64,000 bases of DNA from Cryptomeria japonica. Lineage: Eukaryota; Streptophyta; Pinopsida; Cupressales; Cupressaceae. The position numbers were made by a program, and so were the translations under genes. Below are positions 33,305-45,308 of the stretch, piece after piece (positions within the stretch are counted from its first letter, which is position 1; each line of letters begins with the position of its first letter). The stretch is from positions 610,449,065 through 610,513,064 of the forward strand of contig NC_081405.1 of NCBI RefSeq assembly GCF_030272615.1, written 5' to 3'. Below the pieces are notes generated by a model that ran no database searches, was not told the origin of the DNA, and worked only from the letters and a program-made list of their open reading frames with translations.

Positions 33305-33920
33305 TTAATTACTTTGAATCCTTTTATTAGCCACCAAATCTTGGGACTTTGAAGACTTGAGAATCCCCATTATGTTCAATTTTGATTTATCATGTATCAA
33401 CATCTCCATGAGTGCATCAAATGGTGGTGGAGTGTTTGAGGCACCTTGAGTGAACTGATGGGTGTGAAAGAAAGAACCCAAGGATGTATACTCTAATGGA
33501 ATCTTGTCCAACAAGTTGTAAACCAATTGAGGACCCTTCTTGTCAATGCCACAATCCTTAATCTTTTCTCTTACCTCATATTCTTTCGTGACATAATCTT
33601 GTATTGTGTCAAAATCCTTGGGATCCAACAATGTGAGTTCATTGTCAATCTTGTAGCCTCTAATATCATCAACTTGACCATACAATTTCTCATAGATATC
33701 CCAAGCTTCCTTGAGCGTAGTACAATTCTCATTGTAAAAAATGATGTCATCTGATACATACTTTCACAAAATTCCAAGATCCATAAAACTTTTAGTGATC
33801 CATTCCAATTGAGCATTAGGATCATGTTTAGGATTTTAGTGTTGTAATTGTTTCATTTATATAGTGAATGAGTCCTTTCTTCCATTAGCTTACTCCATGC
33901 TTGAATTTTCCATGATGCAT
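33305..33920 (-). pseudogene. Copia gag of the non-autonomous element
   Basis: Minus-strand reading from a probable ATG near 33914 (MENSSME) shows a UBN2-like gag: WITKSFMDLGIL, CTTLKEAWEIYEKLYGQVDD, and an open 126-codon stretch (33685-33305) with LLDKIPLEYTSLGSFFHTHQ. Stops interrupt the beginning and the region after 33305. A zinc knuckle was not clearly seen downstream. Confidence 0.72.
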
Positions 33921-33929
33921 GATTATGTG

Positions 33930-35135
33930 GAGTTAAAAGTGGAAATTTAGGAGAACCCATATGAACAAAATGAAGGAAAAAAGGATAAAGAGAGACACAA
34001 TCACATGAGACACCCCCCAAAATTCACTCAATCTAATAAACCCACCCCAAAATGATGATTTGGCACTTTATACTTAGTTTATGTAGAATGGGCCACTTGC
34101 AAACAAGCGATTTCAAGATTTTGATTTCAAGATTTCAATTGTCTCAAATTGGCTATACATGAATCAAACCAATAAAGTAAGAGAGATTTGAACCAAAATC
34201 CAAGCAAATTATAAGTGCCAAATAGACCAAATACCGAAAGTACAAATTCTACTCAAAATGGGAAAAATCTTATAGCAGCACATGAAAGTAGACAAAAAAT
34301 TATGCACTTTCAAAACAATGGCACCTGCAGAGAAGGTTGTATGAGCTTGAACAAAGCCTAAGAAGTTGCAAAATTGAGGATTGGAGAGGTACAACTATTA
34401 AAAAATAAAAATTCTAAAAAATATGTTTACCAAAATAAAAAAATAACCATACCACTATAGAGAGCACAAAATATTAACCCAAATAAAAAGTGATTGTACT
34501 AAAAAATGGAGGTCAACGAGTAGGTGGTTGTCGCATGGCTCACCTAGGAAGGTCTAAATGGTCGGATGGAAAATGCCATGTGGCCAATAGGAGGGCACCA
34601 AGTTGCACTATTTTGGTGCTCACAAATCTCAGGCAACGTTGGTGGGGCACAAGTAGGTGCACCAAGGTGGTGGAGCCGGTAAGGGCCATAAAAATTGGCC
34701 AATTAAGGGAAAACAAATGACAGCTGAGAATCTGGTATGGCCCTACAAAAGAACATAGGTGCTAGCAGTACAGAGTGGTGGGGTCAATGGTACCCCTCCT
34801 GTGTATATGTACATAATTTTTTTTTCATTTTTTTTGAATAACAAAATTTTTAGAATGATTATTAAATAACTAAAAAATATTTTAAAAATAAATATTTTTT
34901 ATTTAAAAAGAAAACACATACCGTACTACCCAAATGGGGTAAAATTTTTATGCAAATCCCTAAAATTTACTTTCACCAAAGGCAAATTTATACTCCAAAT
35001 TCATGAAAACGGCCTCCCGAACTCAATGGTGAGGTCAAAATCGACATAGGATGCCTCCAAAAAAAATTTGTCTTCAAATCCAAAAATCAAATGCTCTGCA
35101 TTGTCTCAAAAAAGTCTACTCAATGAAGCCCCAAT
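33930..35135. other. Long leader of the non-autonomous Copia with a GC-richer patch
   Basis: About 1.2 kb between the primer site and gag, without recognised coding. 34490-34730 is notably richer in G and C and open on the plus strand for 76 codons, but no family is recognised. Confidence 0.4.
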
Positions 35136-35148
35136 GACTCTAATACCA
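35136..35148 (-). other. Primer-binding site of the non-autonomous Copia
   Basis: Minus strand TGGTATTAGAGTC, adjacent to the LTR at 35149, is the tRNA-iMet complement with one or two changes. Confidence 0.78.
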
Positions 35149-35754
35149 TATAAGAATTTGTCAAAAATAAGCCAAGATCAAGAGCTCAATGAGTAGCACA
35201 ATAAGAGAGACAAAATATTAATAAGAATAAATTGTATTCTAATCAAGATGCAAAATACCATCAATTAGATCATCAAAAGTTACATACAATGAAGATGATC
35301 TTGCGTATAAACTCAACACCATATGAATATGTGAGAACACAATCATGACAAGTAGCTCAATGTGAAATAGGGGTAGGTGAGGGTATGTAGGAGAAATAAT
35401 AAAGTATTTTACAAGAGGTGGATCACCCACCGAAGGTGGAATGTAACAACAAGATAAGACCACAAAAATTGGAATTTCTCCTACAAGTAACTTCCCTATG
35501 CACACTTCCCTAAGTGTCTCATACCCAAACTACTATAAAATGCATTACCCTAAGTCAACTTAAGTAAAGTGTAATTATGAGACATAAATTACATCAACAA
35601 TGTTCAATACACGTCAAATTTCATTACATCATTTTTTCTAGAAATGATTCAAATGGACATGAAATGTTAACAATAACAATATACTCCTATGCCTTATTCC
35701 AAAAATCAACTATTTTTGGTGGGTTGCTACTCATGGTAAAATATTTATTATTGA

Positions 35755-36613
35755 CAATCTAAATAAAAGAGGTTTCTCCCTCATCGAGAGGTGTATCCTA
35801 TGCTACAGGGATCTAGAGAATATTGATCATTTGTTTCTACATCGCCAATTTGAAAGGGAGGTTTGAGATGAGCTTCTTGTTGATGTTAAAATTATGTGGA
35901 CCTTCCCTAGGAGATTTGAAAGACCTCATGACTCGTAGTGTAGTCATAGTCCTTTTACACACCCTATTTCTAGAAATCTATGGCTCAAAATTCCCCCTTT
36001 AATTGCATGTGATATTTGGAAGGACTGTAAAAATAGGATATTTAGAAAGGAAGCTTGTAACAATAAAGTTTTGTTCCACATAATAAAATAACAAATTAAA
36101 GAGAATGTAAATGCTGATTTCTCTAGGACAATGATGGGGAATCACCCATAATCTTCTTAACTCAAACTAGCATAACATGATCTTGTCTTATAATAAACTT
36201 TCATGGCTATTCTAAAGGAAATCTTGTCTTATCTAGAGTGAGAAACATCATGAGAAACTGCAAGGGTCATTTGATAGAAGGCTACTATGTGAATTTGGGA
36301 AGAGGATCTAATTATAGGGCAGAGGCAATTACTTTCTGGCAAGGGCTCAGGTGCCTCTATAATTTAAACTATCAAAATTTCATCTCGGAAGGTAACTCCA
36401 AACTAATTGGACTATTTGAATGGAAAGATAAATATCCCTTTGAAAATTAAAAATTTTGTGGAAGAAAGTAAAAGGTTGATGGGCCTATTTCACAAAGTTA
36501 AGGTCCAACATATTTTTAGGGAAGGGAATGGTGTGATTGATGAAGCTGCTAATCAAGGATTAAATCACAAAGAATGGGTTTTTTTAATTATCTATGGAGA
36601 CCTATCGGGCTAA
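35755..36613 (+). pseudogene. LINE ORF2 3' end: zf-RVT and RNase H domains
   Basis: Plus strand. NKRGFSLIERCILCYRDLENIDHLFLH (about 35764-35845; first 20 residues end at DLEN) is the C-x2-C...H-x3-H zf-RVT domain found after plant LINE reverse transcriptases. 36238-36450 reads LGRGSNYRAEAITFWQGLR, and after a one-base shift 36430-36590 reads IKNFVEESKRLMGLFHKVKV and IFREGNGVIDEAANQGL, the plant LINE RNase H (RVT_3 type) C-terminus. The reverse transcriptase itself is absent, so this is a 3' fragment of an L1-type element. Stops near 35866 and 35938 and the frameshift make it dead. Confidence 0.82.
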
Positions 36614-36639
36614 AAAAATATCTTGGTGAAGGAAAGGAC

Positions 36640-37446
36640 TAATTTATACGTAAATGACTTCGTCTCCTACATGAGTAGTTAAGAATTTTATGTGGTTGAA
36701 TTTTCCTTTTCTTTTGTCATTTTGAAAATGGGCATCAATCTTTTTCAAATTCAAATGAAGGGGATGACTTAGATGATAACTAGGATGCTAACTCGGTGGT
36801 TATATTTGGATATGTGCTAGATCTCTACTAGGATATGTGATGGCACAAAAGATATTTATTTCTTTTTTGGCATCTCTAGTACAAAGTCTTTTCTCTACCA
36901 CTTGGCCTTATTTACTAAGGATGGTAAAATTATTCGATGGAAGGGTGATAGTTGTATATCTCATATTGGAAAGATTTCCCATGATGTGAGATGTCCTTTC
37001 ACCTGTGGGGAAAGCGATGAAGATCATTTTAAACATAGCCTTTTTGGTAAGTGCTTTTCATCTAGTGGTGCTAGAATTACGAGTGGTAGCTTTTCTCTTT
37101 GTTGCTTTCAGCCATCTTTCCAAACTTTTGTGCTTCAATCTCATGAAATGGGGTGCCCTTTGAAGAGGCAAAGTTAAAAATTTATAAGGAGTTCCAAAAT
37201 AATGAAGAGGTGTCCAGGATTTTTTCCATAGAAGAGATGATGTCCTTTTTCTTAGTTGTGAAGTCCTTTATCTTAGCTTCAATTGGCCACATCTCCTTTT
37301 TCGTCTTGCTAGAGCTTATTGTAGAGGTGACTGGGTTGAGGAACGAGGCCAAGAATGTTGACAAAAGAAGCTTTGGTGATTACAAGCACTACATGAGGAA
37401 ATTTTTTAAGAAGGGAGAAACTGGTAGTGGTGTAGAATGGGTATGA
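36640..37446 (+). pseudogene. Unidentified ORF remnant
   Basis: Two overlapping readings, 36850-37177 (KDIYFFFGISSTKSFLYHLA) and 37153-37446 (97 codons, LELIVEVTGLRNEAKNVDKR). The second has a hydrophobic centre and a charged C-terminus. Family not recognised. Neighbouring LINE debris and the TLDGR families suggest retroelement origin. Confidence 0.35.
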
Positions 37447-37589
37447 TCATTTTGTCCTCCCTAAACCCTATGCTGTTGTGAGTTATTTTTTTATGACGTA
37501 CTTTACCTTAAAAGGCCGCTAGACTACTACACATGACTACCATTTTCCTATCCTGAACCATATTAGGCATGGTGATAATATTTGTAGAC

Positions 37590-37880
37590 ACCTATAATTG
37601 TCATGTTTAATTAAATAAATATTTTATTTATTTAATTATTTTATCCTAACTCTTCTATTAATTAAATAAATTCTTATTTATTTAATTAATTCATTTATTT
37701 TCCTCTAAGCCTTTCCTCATTTAAATAAATATTTTTTATTTATTTAAATTATCTTTTCCCTAAATTAAATAGATATTTTATCTATTTAATTGGTCCCACT
37801 TCCTCTATTAGTTAAATAAATCTTTACTTATTTAATTAATTCATTATCTTTTTCACTTCTATGATACATATCATTGATCC
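37590..37880. repeat. Array of five AT-rich palindromes
   Basis: Five variants of TTAAATAAAT-spacer-ATTTATTTAA lie at about 37612, 37660, 37720, 37763 and 37812, separated by 20-30 bases of C/T-rich sequence. Each can form a short hairpin. Confidence 0.75.
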
Positions 37881-37970
37881 TTTAATTTTCTTCTACCTAC
37901 CCTTTAATCCTAGCCAACCATTTATCTTTTCACATCTTAATCATATCCCTCCATTTTCTAAAGTGTCTTT

Positions 37971-39192
37971 TGAAGAGACCATAACTTCTCTCATATTCAA
38001 CACATTAAAATCATCTATTTCATCTTAGTATATTATTGTAAAAGTGGATTTGAGTAATAATTGGAAGTTCTTTATCTTGTTTATGGTAGAATAAAGTAGA
38101 TATTTGATTTATTTTTAGTAAATAAATGTGATCGAAAATGCTTCTAATATGTCTTCCCGAGTGTGCAAGATATTACAATGCAGATGAATGAGTTATTAAA
38201 TAACTCGTGACAAGAAGAAGCTTCAAAAATAATTGCAACAAAGAGCTCCAGACAACTCCATACATTGTAGAAGGCCTTTAAGACATTAAGATAAGAACAC
38301 ACTCCAATATTCATGAAAAATCATGGAGCATCAGTCATTCCTAAATAAATGGGCAAAGTATCTATTTCCTACAAGTTGCACTTGAACACTATATTGTGTT
38401 ATCTTTCTTTAACAAAGATAACTCAAATTACCAAAACACTCCAATGTGATTGAATTATTATAAAATATTATTCATGATGATGAAAAATTATTTAATCAAC
38501 TAAACTGAAGAATAATTACTTCATTCATGTTGAGAAGTTGAGACTTCCTAAAACTCAGGCACCCAAAAATTGTGAAAAACGCAGTCTCAATGAAATTTAA
38601 AAATTCAAAATGATATGGAAATTATAATTGAAGGGATAAAAACCATTTTGAGGGTTTGGGAAGATTCATAATAGAGAATGATAAGTGTGCATCAGAAAAT
38701 AATTGAGACGGGTGGTGAGATGAAGGACAAGAACTTTAGTTTTCTCAATGTTTGTAAACAACCCCTTCAAAAGTGGATCTTGGATCCACATTATTAGTGG
38801 ATTATCTAGGTATATATGGAACAAAAATTATATAAATATATTGTAATCAATCAAGCAAAGGGGGGGGATTAGAAAGGCTTGTTTTAGCTCAAGCAAATAG
38901 GATAGACTAGTTTCATTTCCAGCAATGTATTTTCTAGAATTTCGTAGAGTAAATTTGAATTCAAGCAAATATTTCCTTTATAGCTTGTGTGAATTATCTT
39001 AGCATTTTCAATTCATGCAAGTGTGCCTTAGCTTAGCCTTTCCTTTCATGCAAGTGTGCCTTAGATTAGCTTTCATTTCCTACAAGTTAGAATAGACCAT
39101 CAAACCAGTTTTCTTCATTCTCTTTTGCATATAGCCATGGACACCACCTTGGATTGATAAATTAAATGATGAGGATTACAAAGACCCCATAA
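37971..39192 (+). repeat. LTR 1 of the Tat/Athila-like element
   Basis: 1222 bases, uninterrupted copy. It aligns with the sequence on both sides of the Gypsy insertion and so shows the empty target site (AAAGATAACTCAA). Confidence 0.78.
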
Positions 39193-40495
39193 TTTTTGGT
39201 TTTGTTCCTGGGATAGGTGTCATTAAGGAATCAAGAAAATCAGTTTGGAAGCCTTTTAGATTTAGAAGTTTCCCAAGAAAAAATTGTCTATCATAACCCC
39301 TCCAAAATACCAGATCAAAACCCCTAAATACCAAATCTAAAGAGAAATGCTATTATTTTTTTCAAAATATCCCTAGTTGGAGGACCATCACTCCAAAGTG
39401 CTAACAAAGGATATTTATTTTAAGAAATAATTGATGGTTTATTGCTTGCAAGAGGTAAAAAATACAATGAAGAGATCTTATCTTCAATAAAAAAGCTTGC
39501 AAAAGAGAGAATTATTTAGATACCTTCAAGGTCCAAAAATGGTCGCCCAAGTATATTTTTGAAGTCAAAGGAGGGCTTCCCAATCAAATATTTGAAGAAC
39601 AAGGAGTTGATTCTAGTCATGGATGCACCATATCAGAAGGAAAGATTACAATATCTCTCTAATTAGCATATGCATTTTCTCGAATGAAAATTCATGGAGA
39701 AAGTTTCCATTTCAGAGGAAAGTGAAGCATTGAATTTCAAAAAAATTGTCATCATTTTTCCACTATCTTTTCTCAAAAATTTGAATGCATGGAAACATAT
39801 TGTAAGAAAGGGAAGATACTTTTCAGAACCAGTTAATGGTTATGTGTAACCTATGTACATCATTTTGTAGAGTAGGTTAGGGTAGATTTGTTTCCTACAA
39901 ATATGTGCTTTGCACATTCTATTTCCTCTTCTCAAAGATTGTAAGCATGCACCTTTTATACAAGTTGTTTCACTCAAAACTTGTTGCACATATTTTGGCA
40001 TCATGAATGATTTGTTGTCGTAGTCTTGATCTCTAGTTGTAGCACTAAATCTTCAAAAGAATGGAAGAAAAAAATGGCAAAAAAATCTAAGTTGTTAGTC
40101 ACCATAAAGGATCAAGTTTCATTTCTCAAAAGTTGAAGAAATTCTTTGCATTAATCATAGGAAAAGTGAACTAAAACTCATGCATGATGGTTGCATAAAA
40201 AACTAAGGTAAAATCGGGTATCTACTTTATTATTTTACTCTTATTGAACTTAAAGTTCTTTCATTATATTCAATCCATTCAAAAAGAAGAAGAAAGGTGA
40301 CTAAAAACTTATTACAATATTTATGGATCTGTCAAGAGCTAAAATTTTTATTTTAAATGCTAATCGGGAGTCATCAGGAGCCATCAGGAGCTACCCAGAG
40401 CTACCTAGAACAATTGTTATAAAAGTAAATTTATTGAATTTTAATGCTCATTACGAGTTGTAGAGGGACCTACAACACTTTAGGTGTGGAGAAGA
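39193..40495 (+). other. Interior of the Tat/Athila-like element, no coding
   Basis: No ORF with recognisable motifs. A short AGGAGCCATC/AGGAGCTACC repeat lies at 40375-40405. It ends in a purine-rich tract before LTR 2. Confidence 0.6.
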
Positions 40496-40951
40496 TGATG
40501 AGACTATAACTTGTCTCATATTTAACCCATTAAAATCATCTATTTCTTCTTTTTATATTGTTGTAAAGCTGGATTTGAGTAATAATTGGAAGTTCTTTAG
40601 CTTGTTTAACATAGAATATAAAGTAGATATTTGATTTATTTTTAGTAAATAAAGGTGATACAAAATGCTTCTAATATGTCTCCATTAGTGTGCAAGATAT
40701 TACAATGCATATGGATGAGTTATTAAATAACTCATGATAAGAAGAAGCTTCAAAAATACTTGCAGCAGAGAGCTCCAGACATTGTAGAAGGCTTTGAAGA
40801 TATTAAGAGAAGATAGAGAAGACTCTTGAACACTCCCAACACACAAAAATATTCATCAATAATCATGGAGCATCAGTCATTCCTAAACCAATGAGAAAAG
40901 TATATATTTCCTACAAGTTGCATTGTGTTATCTTTCTCCAACAAAGATAAC

Positions 40952-42555
40952 CGATGTAGAGTGAGTTGTCTCTAATCTATTTGTACTACCTTGTCTAGGT
41001 ATCTCCTTCAAGCTACACAAGAACCATCCAATGATTCTACACCTCACAGCCTCCAAGGTTCTATAATAATTACCCTCTCTGAACTTCCCAAGTTCCTTAG
41101 GATAGGGTAAGCTCTTGTTGTTTTGTGAGTTCCATTCTCTTGCTTAGGAGACCTTGTTTTCCCACTCCCTTTCAAACCCAACTTGAGAGTTCAACCCCTC
41201 TACCATAGGATCTTCATTCCCCACACTATACACAAAAGTATGAATGGTCTTGTATTTATTCCCAATCCTAATCCTTCCTCAATAACTTTAATTTTTACCA
41301 ATTCCAAGCTTCACAAGCAAACTGCACTTTTAGGCCTATATGGGAGACCTAATTCTAGTAGCCCTGCCAGCGGGGTATTTTGCAATTATTTGATAATATT
41401 ACCTAACAACCCTCTTAAATATTTGGAATTATGGACACCCTTTTGTGTTTTACATACAATATCTCAAAATTGGAGATGGGTTTTGTTTTTAACATATCTA
41501 ACCCTTATAGGGCTAATTAGGCCTAATTGCCCCTTCCTAGGCCTAAAAAGTAGGGATTTACTCAAACACCTTCACCAGTCATATTGACTGAGTGAATTGG
41601 TGATAGTTTTGGGTCTGCTCTTCCATGGGGATTTCCAATCCAACCATACTTCACATGCATCTACCAGATTCACCCAATTAGGGCCTTTTATCCATGTTAC
41701 CTAATGCTTGCCAACTCAACATGCCAAGCCTAAGGTATGGTGGAAAATATTTTTTTTAGCTTCCCTTGATTCAAAACCAAAAATAAAACATAGTATACAA
41801 TGAAACCTAGCATTCCATAAGGTTTTAGAGTGGGTATCCACCATAGAATGTTAGGTTGGAGCCATTTTGCTCTCAAAACCTTGGTTTTTTAGAATTTTGA
41901 ACCCGCCTGTAACAAAATGAAGATTATTTACAACCTACAACACTTCAAGACTCCAAATCAAAAATAAAAATGTAGGTAAGACACCAGTCTCACAATCCAT
42001 GCCATTTTTTCAGAATTCTCAATCCGTACATGCCATTCAAACTTGTGAAGAATAGGCAATAGCTCGATAGAACACACCAAATGGACAAACCAATTTTTTT
42101 TTATTTTCTTCATATCTTCAACAACCGATTATCATCCATTTTTTTAGGCCTTATACTAGCCTTGTAGTAGTTACATATTCTCACAACCCATTGTGTCAAC
42201 CAACTAGTCATTGGTGTATGAAAATGTTGCAAAGTTGCTATGAGCAACTTTTGCAATTTGTTGCATAATTGAGCAACTTTGCTCAAATCCAAACTTGGTC
42301 ACCTCCAAGTGACTTGTATGACCTCCAAAACATCAACCAACCTACATTAACCCAAAAACAACTTATCCTATTAAGTTCTCTACCTAGCACCCTTAAGAGC
42401 TGACATACCAACATTGGCCAAACAAACTCTCCTAGGGCCCTTACAATTATTTGAGCACACACTCAATGACCTCTTGGCCTTATTACAAAACTAAAAACAT
42501 GATTCCAACATCCTGGAAACAAACTCAACAAAAATTGCTAAGTGCCCTTACACCA
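40952..42555 (-). repeat. 3' LTR of the Gypsy element
   Basis: 1604 bases, matching 47228-48771 along its length with substitutions and small indels. The first base (plus strand) is C instead of T. Confidence 0.88.
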
Positions 42556-42576
42556 TACTCTCAGGGTAGGAAGGAC

Positions 42577-43316
42577 TCAAGTGCCTTGAGTGGATAGGGT
42601 TTGAACACTGGTTCCATGTTGTAGTATATCTCCTTTTGACATCCATGTAGCTTCAAAATCAGGGAGACTTGTCCATTTAACGAAGTAATCTCTATAGACT
42701 CCTTTCCTAGTCCTTTTGATAATCTTGGAATCTAAAATGCAATCAAATGTCACCAGTTAGGTTGGCGGTGGGTATTGTATCCAATATACATCTTTAGTAG
42801 CAATAGGTTCTTCTTGGTTTGTAGTTGACTGGGTTCCTTTATACTGGAACAAATCACATACATTAAAGATTAGTGATATACCCAAGTTTGGTGGTAGTTC
42901 CACCTCATAGGCATTGTTGTCATACTTATGCACTTGACCTTAAGAGATCAAATCTTCTTCATGCATATTTTGCTAGGATACCCCTTAGGGAGTCTCCCCT
43001 TTCTCAGATAGGCCATAACTAGATCACCTACCCTGTAGTGTACTTCTCTTCTTATTTTGTTTGCTTAAATCTCATATTTCTCATTGTTTTGTTGTAATGT
43101 TTTCATGACTTGTTCATGGATCTCTTTCATATTCTCTGCAAATTTTTCACCTTGGGAACTCCTATGGTCCATGGAATTGATATCCCTGAGTTCTAAGATG
43201 CCCCTTGGATGACATCCATATACAATTTTAAATGGACTCTATCATGTGCTCCTATTAACAGAGTCATTGTAGGCATAGTCTGCTTTTCCCAATACTAGAT
43301 TCCAAGCTTGACTATG
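42577..43316 (-). pseudogene. Gypsy integrase C-terminus with chromodomain-like end
   Basis: After the integrase core the minus-strand frame is broken. The end reads YFVKWTSLPDFEATWMSKG (about 42690-42635), which fits the chromodomain core (Y-L-V-K-W...E-A-T-W), then STQGT and TGA at 42579-42577. Such a domain marks chromoviruses and guides insertion by binding histone marks. Confidence 0.72.
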
Positions 43317-43892
43317 CTATTTTGTGAGACATCTCAACAAATTACCCAAGGATCTATTAACTACTTTAGTTTGACTATCAGATTGTGGATGGTATGCAGA
43401 TGAAAAAGAAAGTTTGGTACCAAGTTTCTTCCACAAAGCTCGCCAAATGTGGCTCATAAATTTTACATCTCTATCACTCACTATACTAAGAGGAAAACCA
43501 TGGATCCTCACAATCTCTTTCAAGAACAACCCTTCTATATTGGAGGCATCATTAGTGCATTTACAAGGCACAAAGTGTGTCATGTTTCTAAATCTATCCA
43601 CTATGACATAAATACTATCATATCCTCTTCGAGTTCTAGGTAAACCAAGGACAAAGTCCATACCCACACACTCCCATGGATTTGTTGGTAGGGCAAGAGG
43701 CTGATATAACCCTGCATTGTTGGAGGTACCCTTAGCCTTCTGACAAATATCACATTGCTCCACTAACTTCCTAACATTTGATTGTAGTGTAGGCCAATGG
43801 TAGAATCTTCCAACCTTCTCTAAGGTCTTGTCAAGACAAAAATGTCCACTTAGACTGCCCTGATGCTTCTCCTTGATGATATTGTCTCTCAT
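43317..43892 (-). pseudogene. Gypsy integrase core, catalytic Glu changed
   Basis: Open for 191 codons. The HHCC zinc site is visible (HQGSLSGHF...CDICQKAKG), then the DDE core: VGMDFVLGLPRTRRGYDSIY and IVSDRDVKFMSHIWRALWKK. The third acidic residue is replaced by Lys: SDSQTKVVNRSLGNLLR, where the family has GQTEVVNR. Integrase joins element DNA to the chromosome; this copy should be inactive despite its open frame. Confidence 0.92.
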
Positions 43893-43895
43893 AGA

Positions 43896-44531
43896 TCATT
43901 GTGGTATGCAAAGTAGGTGTCCTTTAAACAATAAGCCTTCATGCAACATATAATTAGAAGAGGCAAGATGACTAGCATTAGCAAACTTTGAGCAAACATC
44001 ATATGCTTGACCAAAATCTTTGTCACCTTTGTAGAGGTCTTTGAGGTCATTTAACCCCACACTTTGTAGTTGCACCTCTTGAATGGTTAGAACCCTTCTA
44101 CTTAAGGCATTTTCTACCTTATTTGTGACTCCTTTCTTGTGCTTGATGGAAAAGGTGTAGGCCTGCAAATACTCAACCCACTTGAGATGTCTTTGATTCA
44201 ATTTCTCATGCCCATTCAAAAAACTAAGTGCATGATTATCAGTGTAGACTATGAACTCTTTAGGTAACAAATAATTCCGCCACTTCTTGAGTGCTCGCAT
44301 CATGACATATAGCTATAGATCATAGGTAGAATACTTTTGTTTTCCTTCATTGAGCTTCTCAAAGAAGAATGCAACCTGGTGACCTTCTTGGCTCAAAACG
44401 TCCCCTATAGCCAACTTGCTAGCATGACACTCCACAGTGAAAAGGTAATTGAAATCAAGGATCCTAAGGTAAGGGAGTTCTGCTACCTTTTGTTTTAACA
44501 ATTCAAATCCTTGTCTATTGCACCAGTCCAC
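43896..44531 (-). pseudogene. Gypsy RNase H domain
   Basis: 44531-44313 reads NYLFTVECHASKLAIGDVLS (first acidic position Asp replaced by Glu-Cys-His context) and 44303-43896 reads EFIVYTDNHALSFL, LNQRHLKWVEYLQAYTFSI and KGVTNKVENALSRR. In the last motif the family has ADALSRR, so the catalytic Asp is Asn. A stop separates the two ORFs. It degrades the RNA strand during reverse transcription in active elements. Confidence 0.85.
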
Positions 44532-45308
44532 TTAAAGTGACATTTTATCCCACCTTTGATGGTGTTCAAGATAGGTGCACAAACATGGATAAAACATCTA
44601 ATGAACTTCCTATAAAAAGAAGGCAAACCATGGAAACTTCTTACATCTCCTATTGACTTAGGAGTAGGCCAATTCACTATTGCTTCCACTTTTGATGGAT
44701 CCATTTTAAAAACCTTGAGAAACTACAAAACCAAGATACACCAATTCAGTTTTGAGAAACTCACATTTATCCAAGTTGATTATCAAATATTATTAATGTA
44801 GCTTCCTCAAAACTTGATTCAAATGTTTGATATGCTCTTCCTTTGACCTGCTAAAAATCAGAATGTCATCAATATAAACAATCAAAAACTTACCAATGAA
44901 CTCTGCAAGAACTTCATTCATGAGTCTCTTGAAGGTGCTAGGTGCATTTGTGAGGCCAAAGGGCATCACCAACCATTCATATAGCCCCTCATTTTTTTTA
45001 AAGTTTGTCTTCCATTCATCAATAGGTCTGATCCTAATTTGACGATAACCTGATTTCAAATCCACCTTAGAATAGTAGCAAACTCCACCTAGATAGTCCA
45101 TTAGATCCTCAATCCTTGGCATTGGGAGCCAGTATCTAATTGTGATTTTATTTATGGTCCTTGAATCAATGCACATCCTCCCCTTTCCATCTTTCTTAGG
45201 TGCCACAATAGTAGGCACTGCACATGGACTTAAACTCTTCTTTATCAAACCTTTATCTAGCAATTCCTGCACTTGCTTTGCTATTTCCTCATCTTGAGTA
45301 GGTTTCAT
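44495..45308 (-). pseudogene. Gypsy reverse transcriptase
   Basis: 171 open codons (45308-44793) with LLDKGLIKKSLSPCAVPTIV, APKKDGKGRMCIDSRTINKI, FSKVDL-type YYSKVDLKSGYRQIRI, MPFGLTNAPSTF and the catalytic VYIDDILIFS, all in the usual Gypsy order. 44704-44495 gives the connection region (VEAIVNWPTPKSI, FHGLPSFYRKFI). A frameshift or stop near 44710-44790 separates them. The catalytic YIDD is intact. Confidence 0.93.

Larger units (their letters stand above)
31105..35599 (-). mobile_element. Non-autonomous Copia element with both LTRs
   Basis: LTRs at 31105-31544 (3') and 35149-35599 (5') share long stretches such as GCCAAGATCAAGAGCTCAAT. On the minus strand they open TGTTG/TGATG-like and end in ACA (left copy). 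A tRNA-iMet primer site abuts the right LTR. Flanks ATGGT (31100-31104) and ATGTT (35600-35604) look like a 5-bp target duplication with one change, so the insertion is old. Inside, on the minus strand: gag, protease and GAG-pre-integrase, then an unrecognised ORF in place of integrase and reverse transcriptase. Confidence 0.83.
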
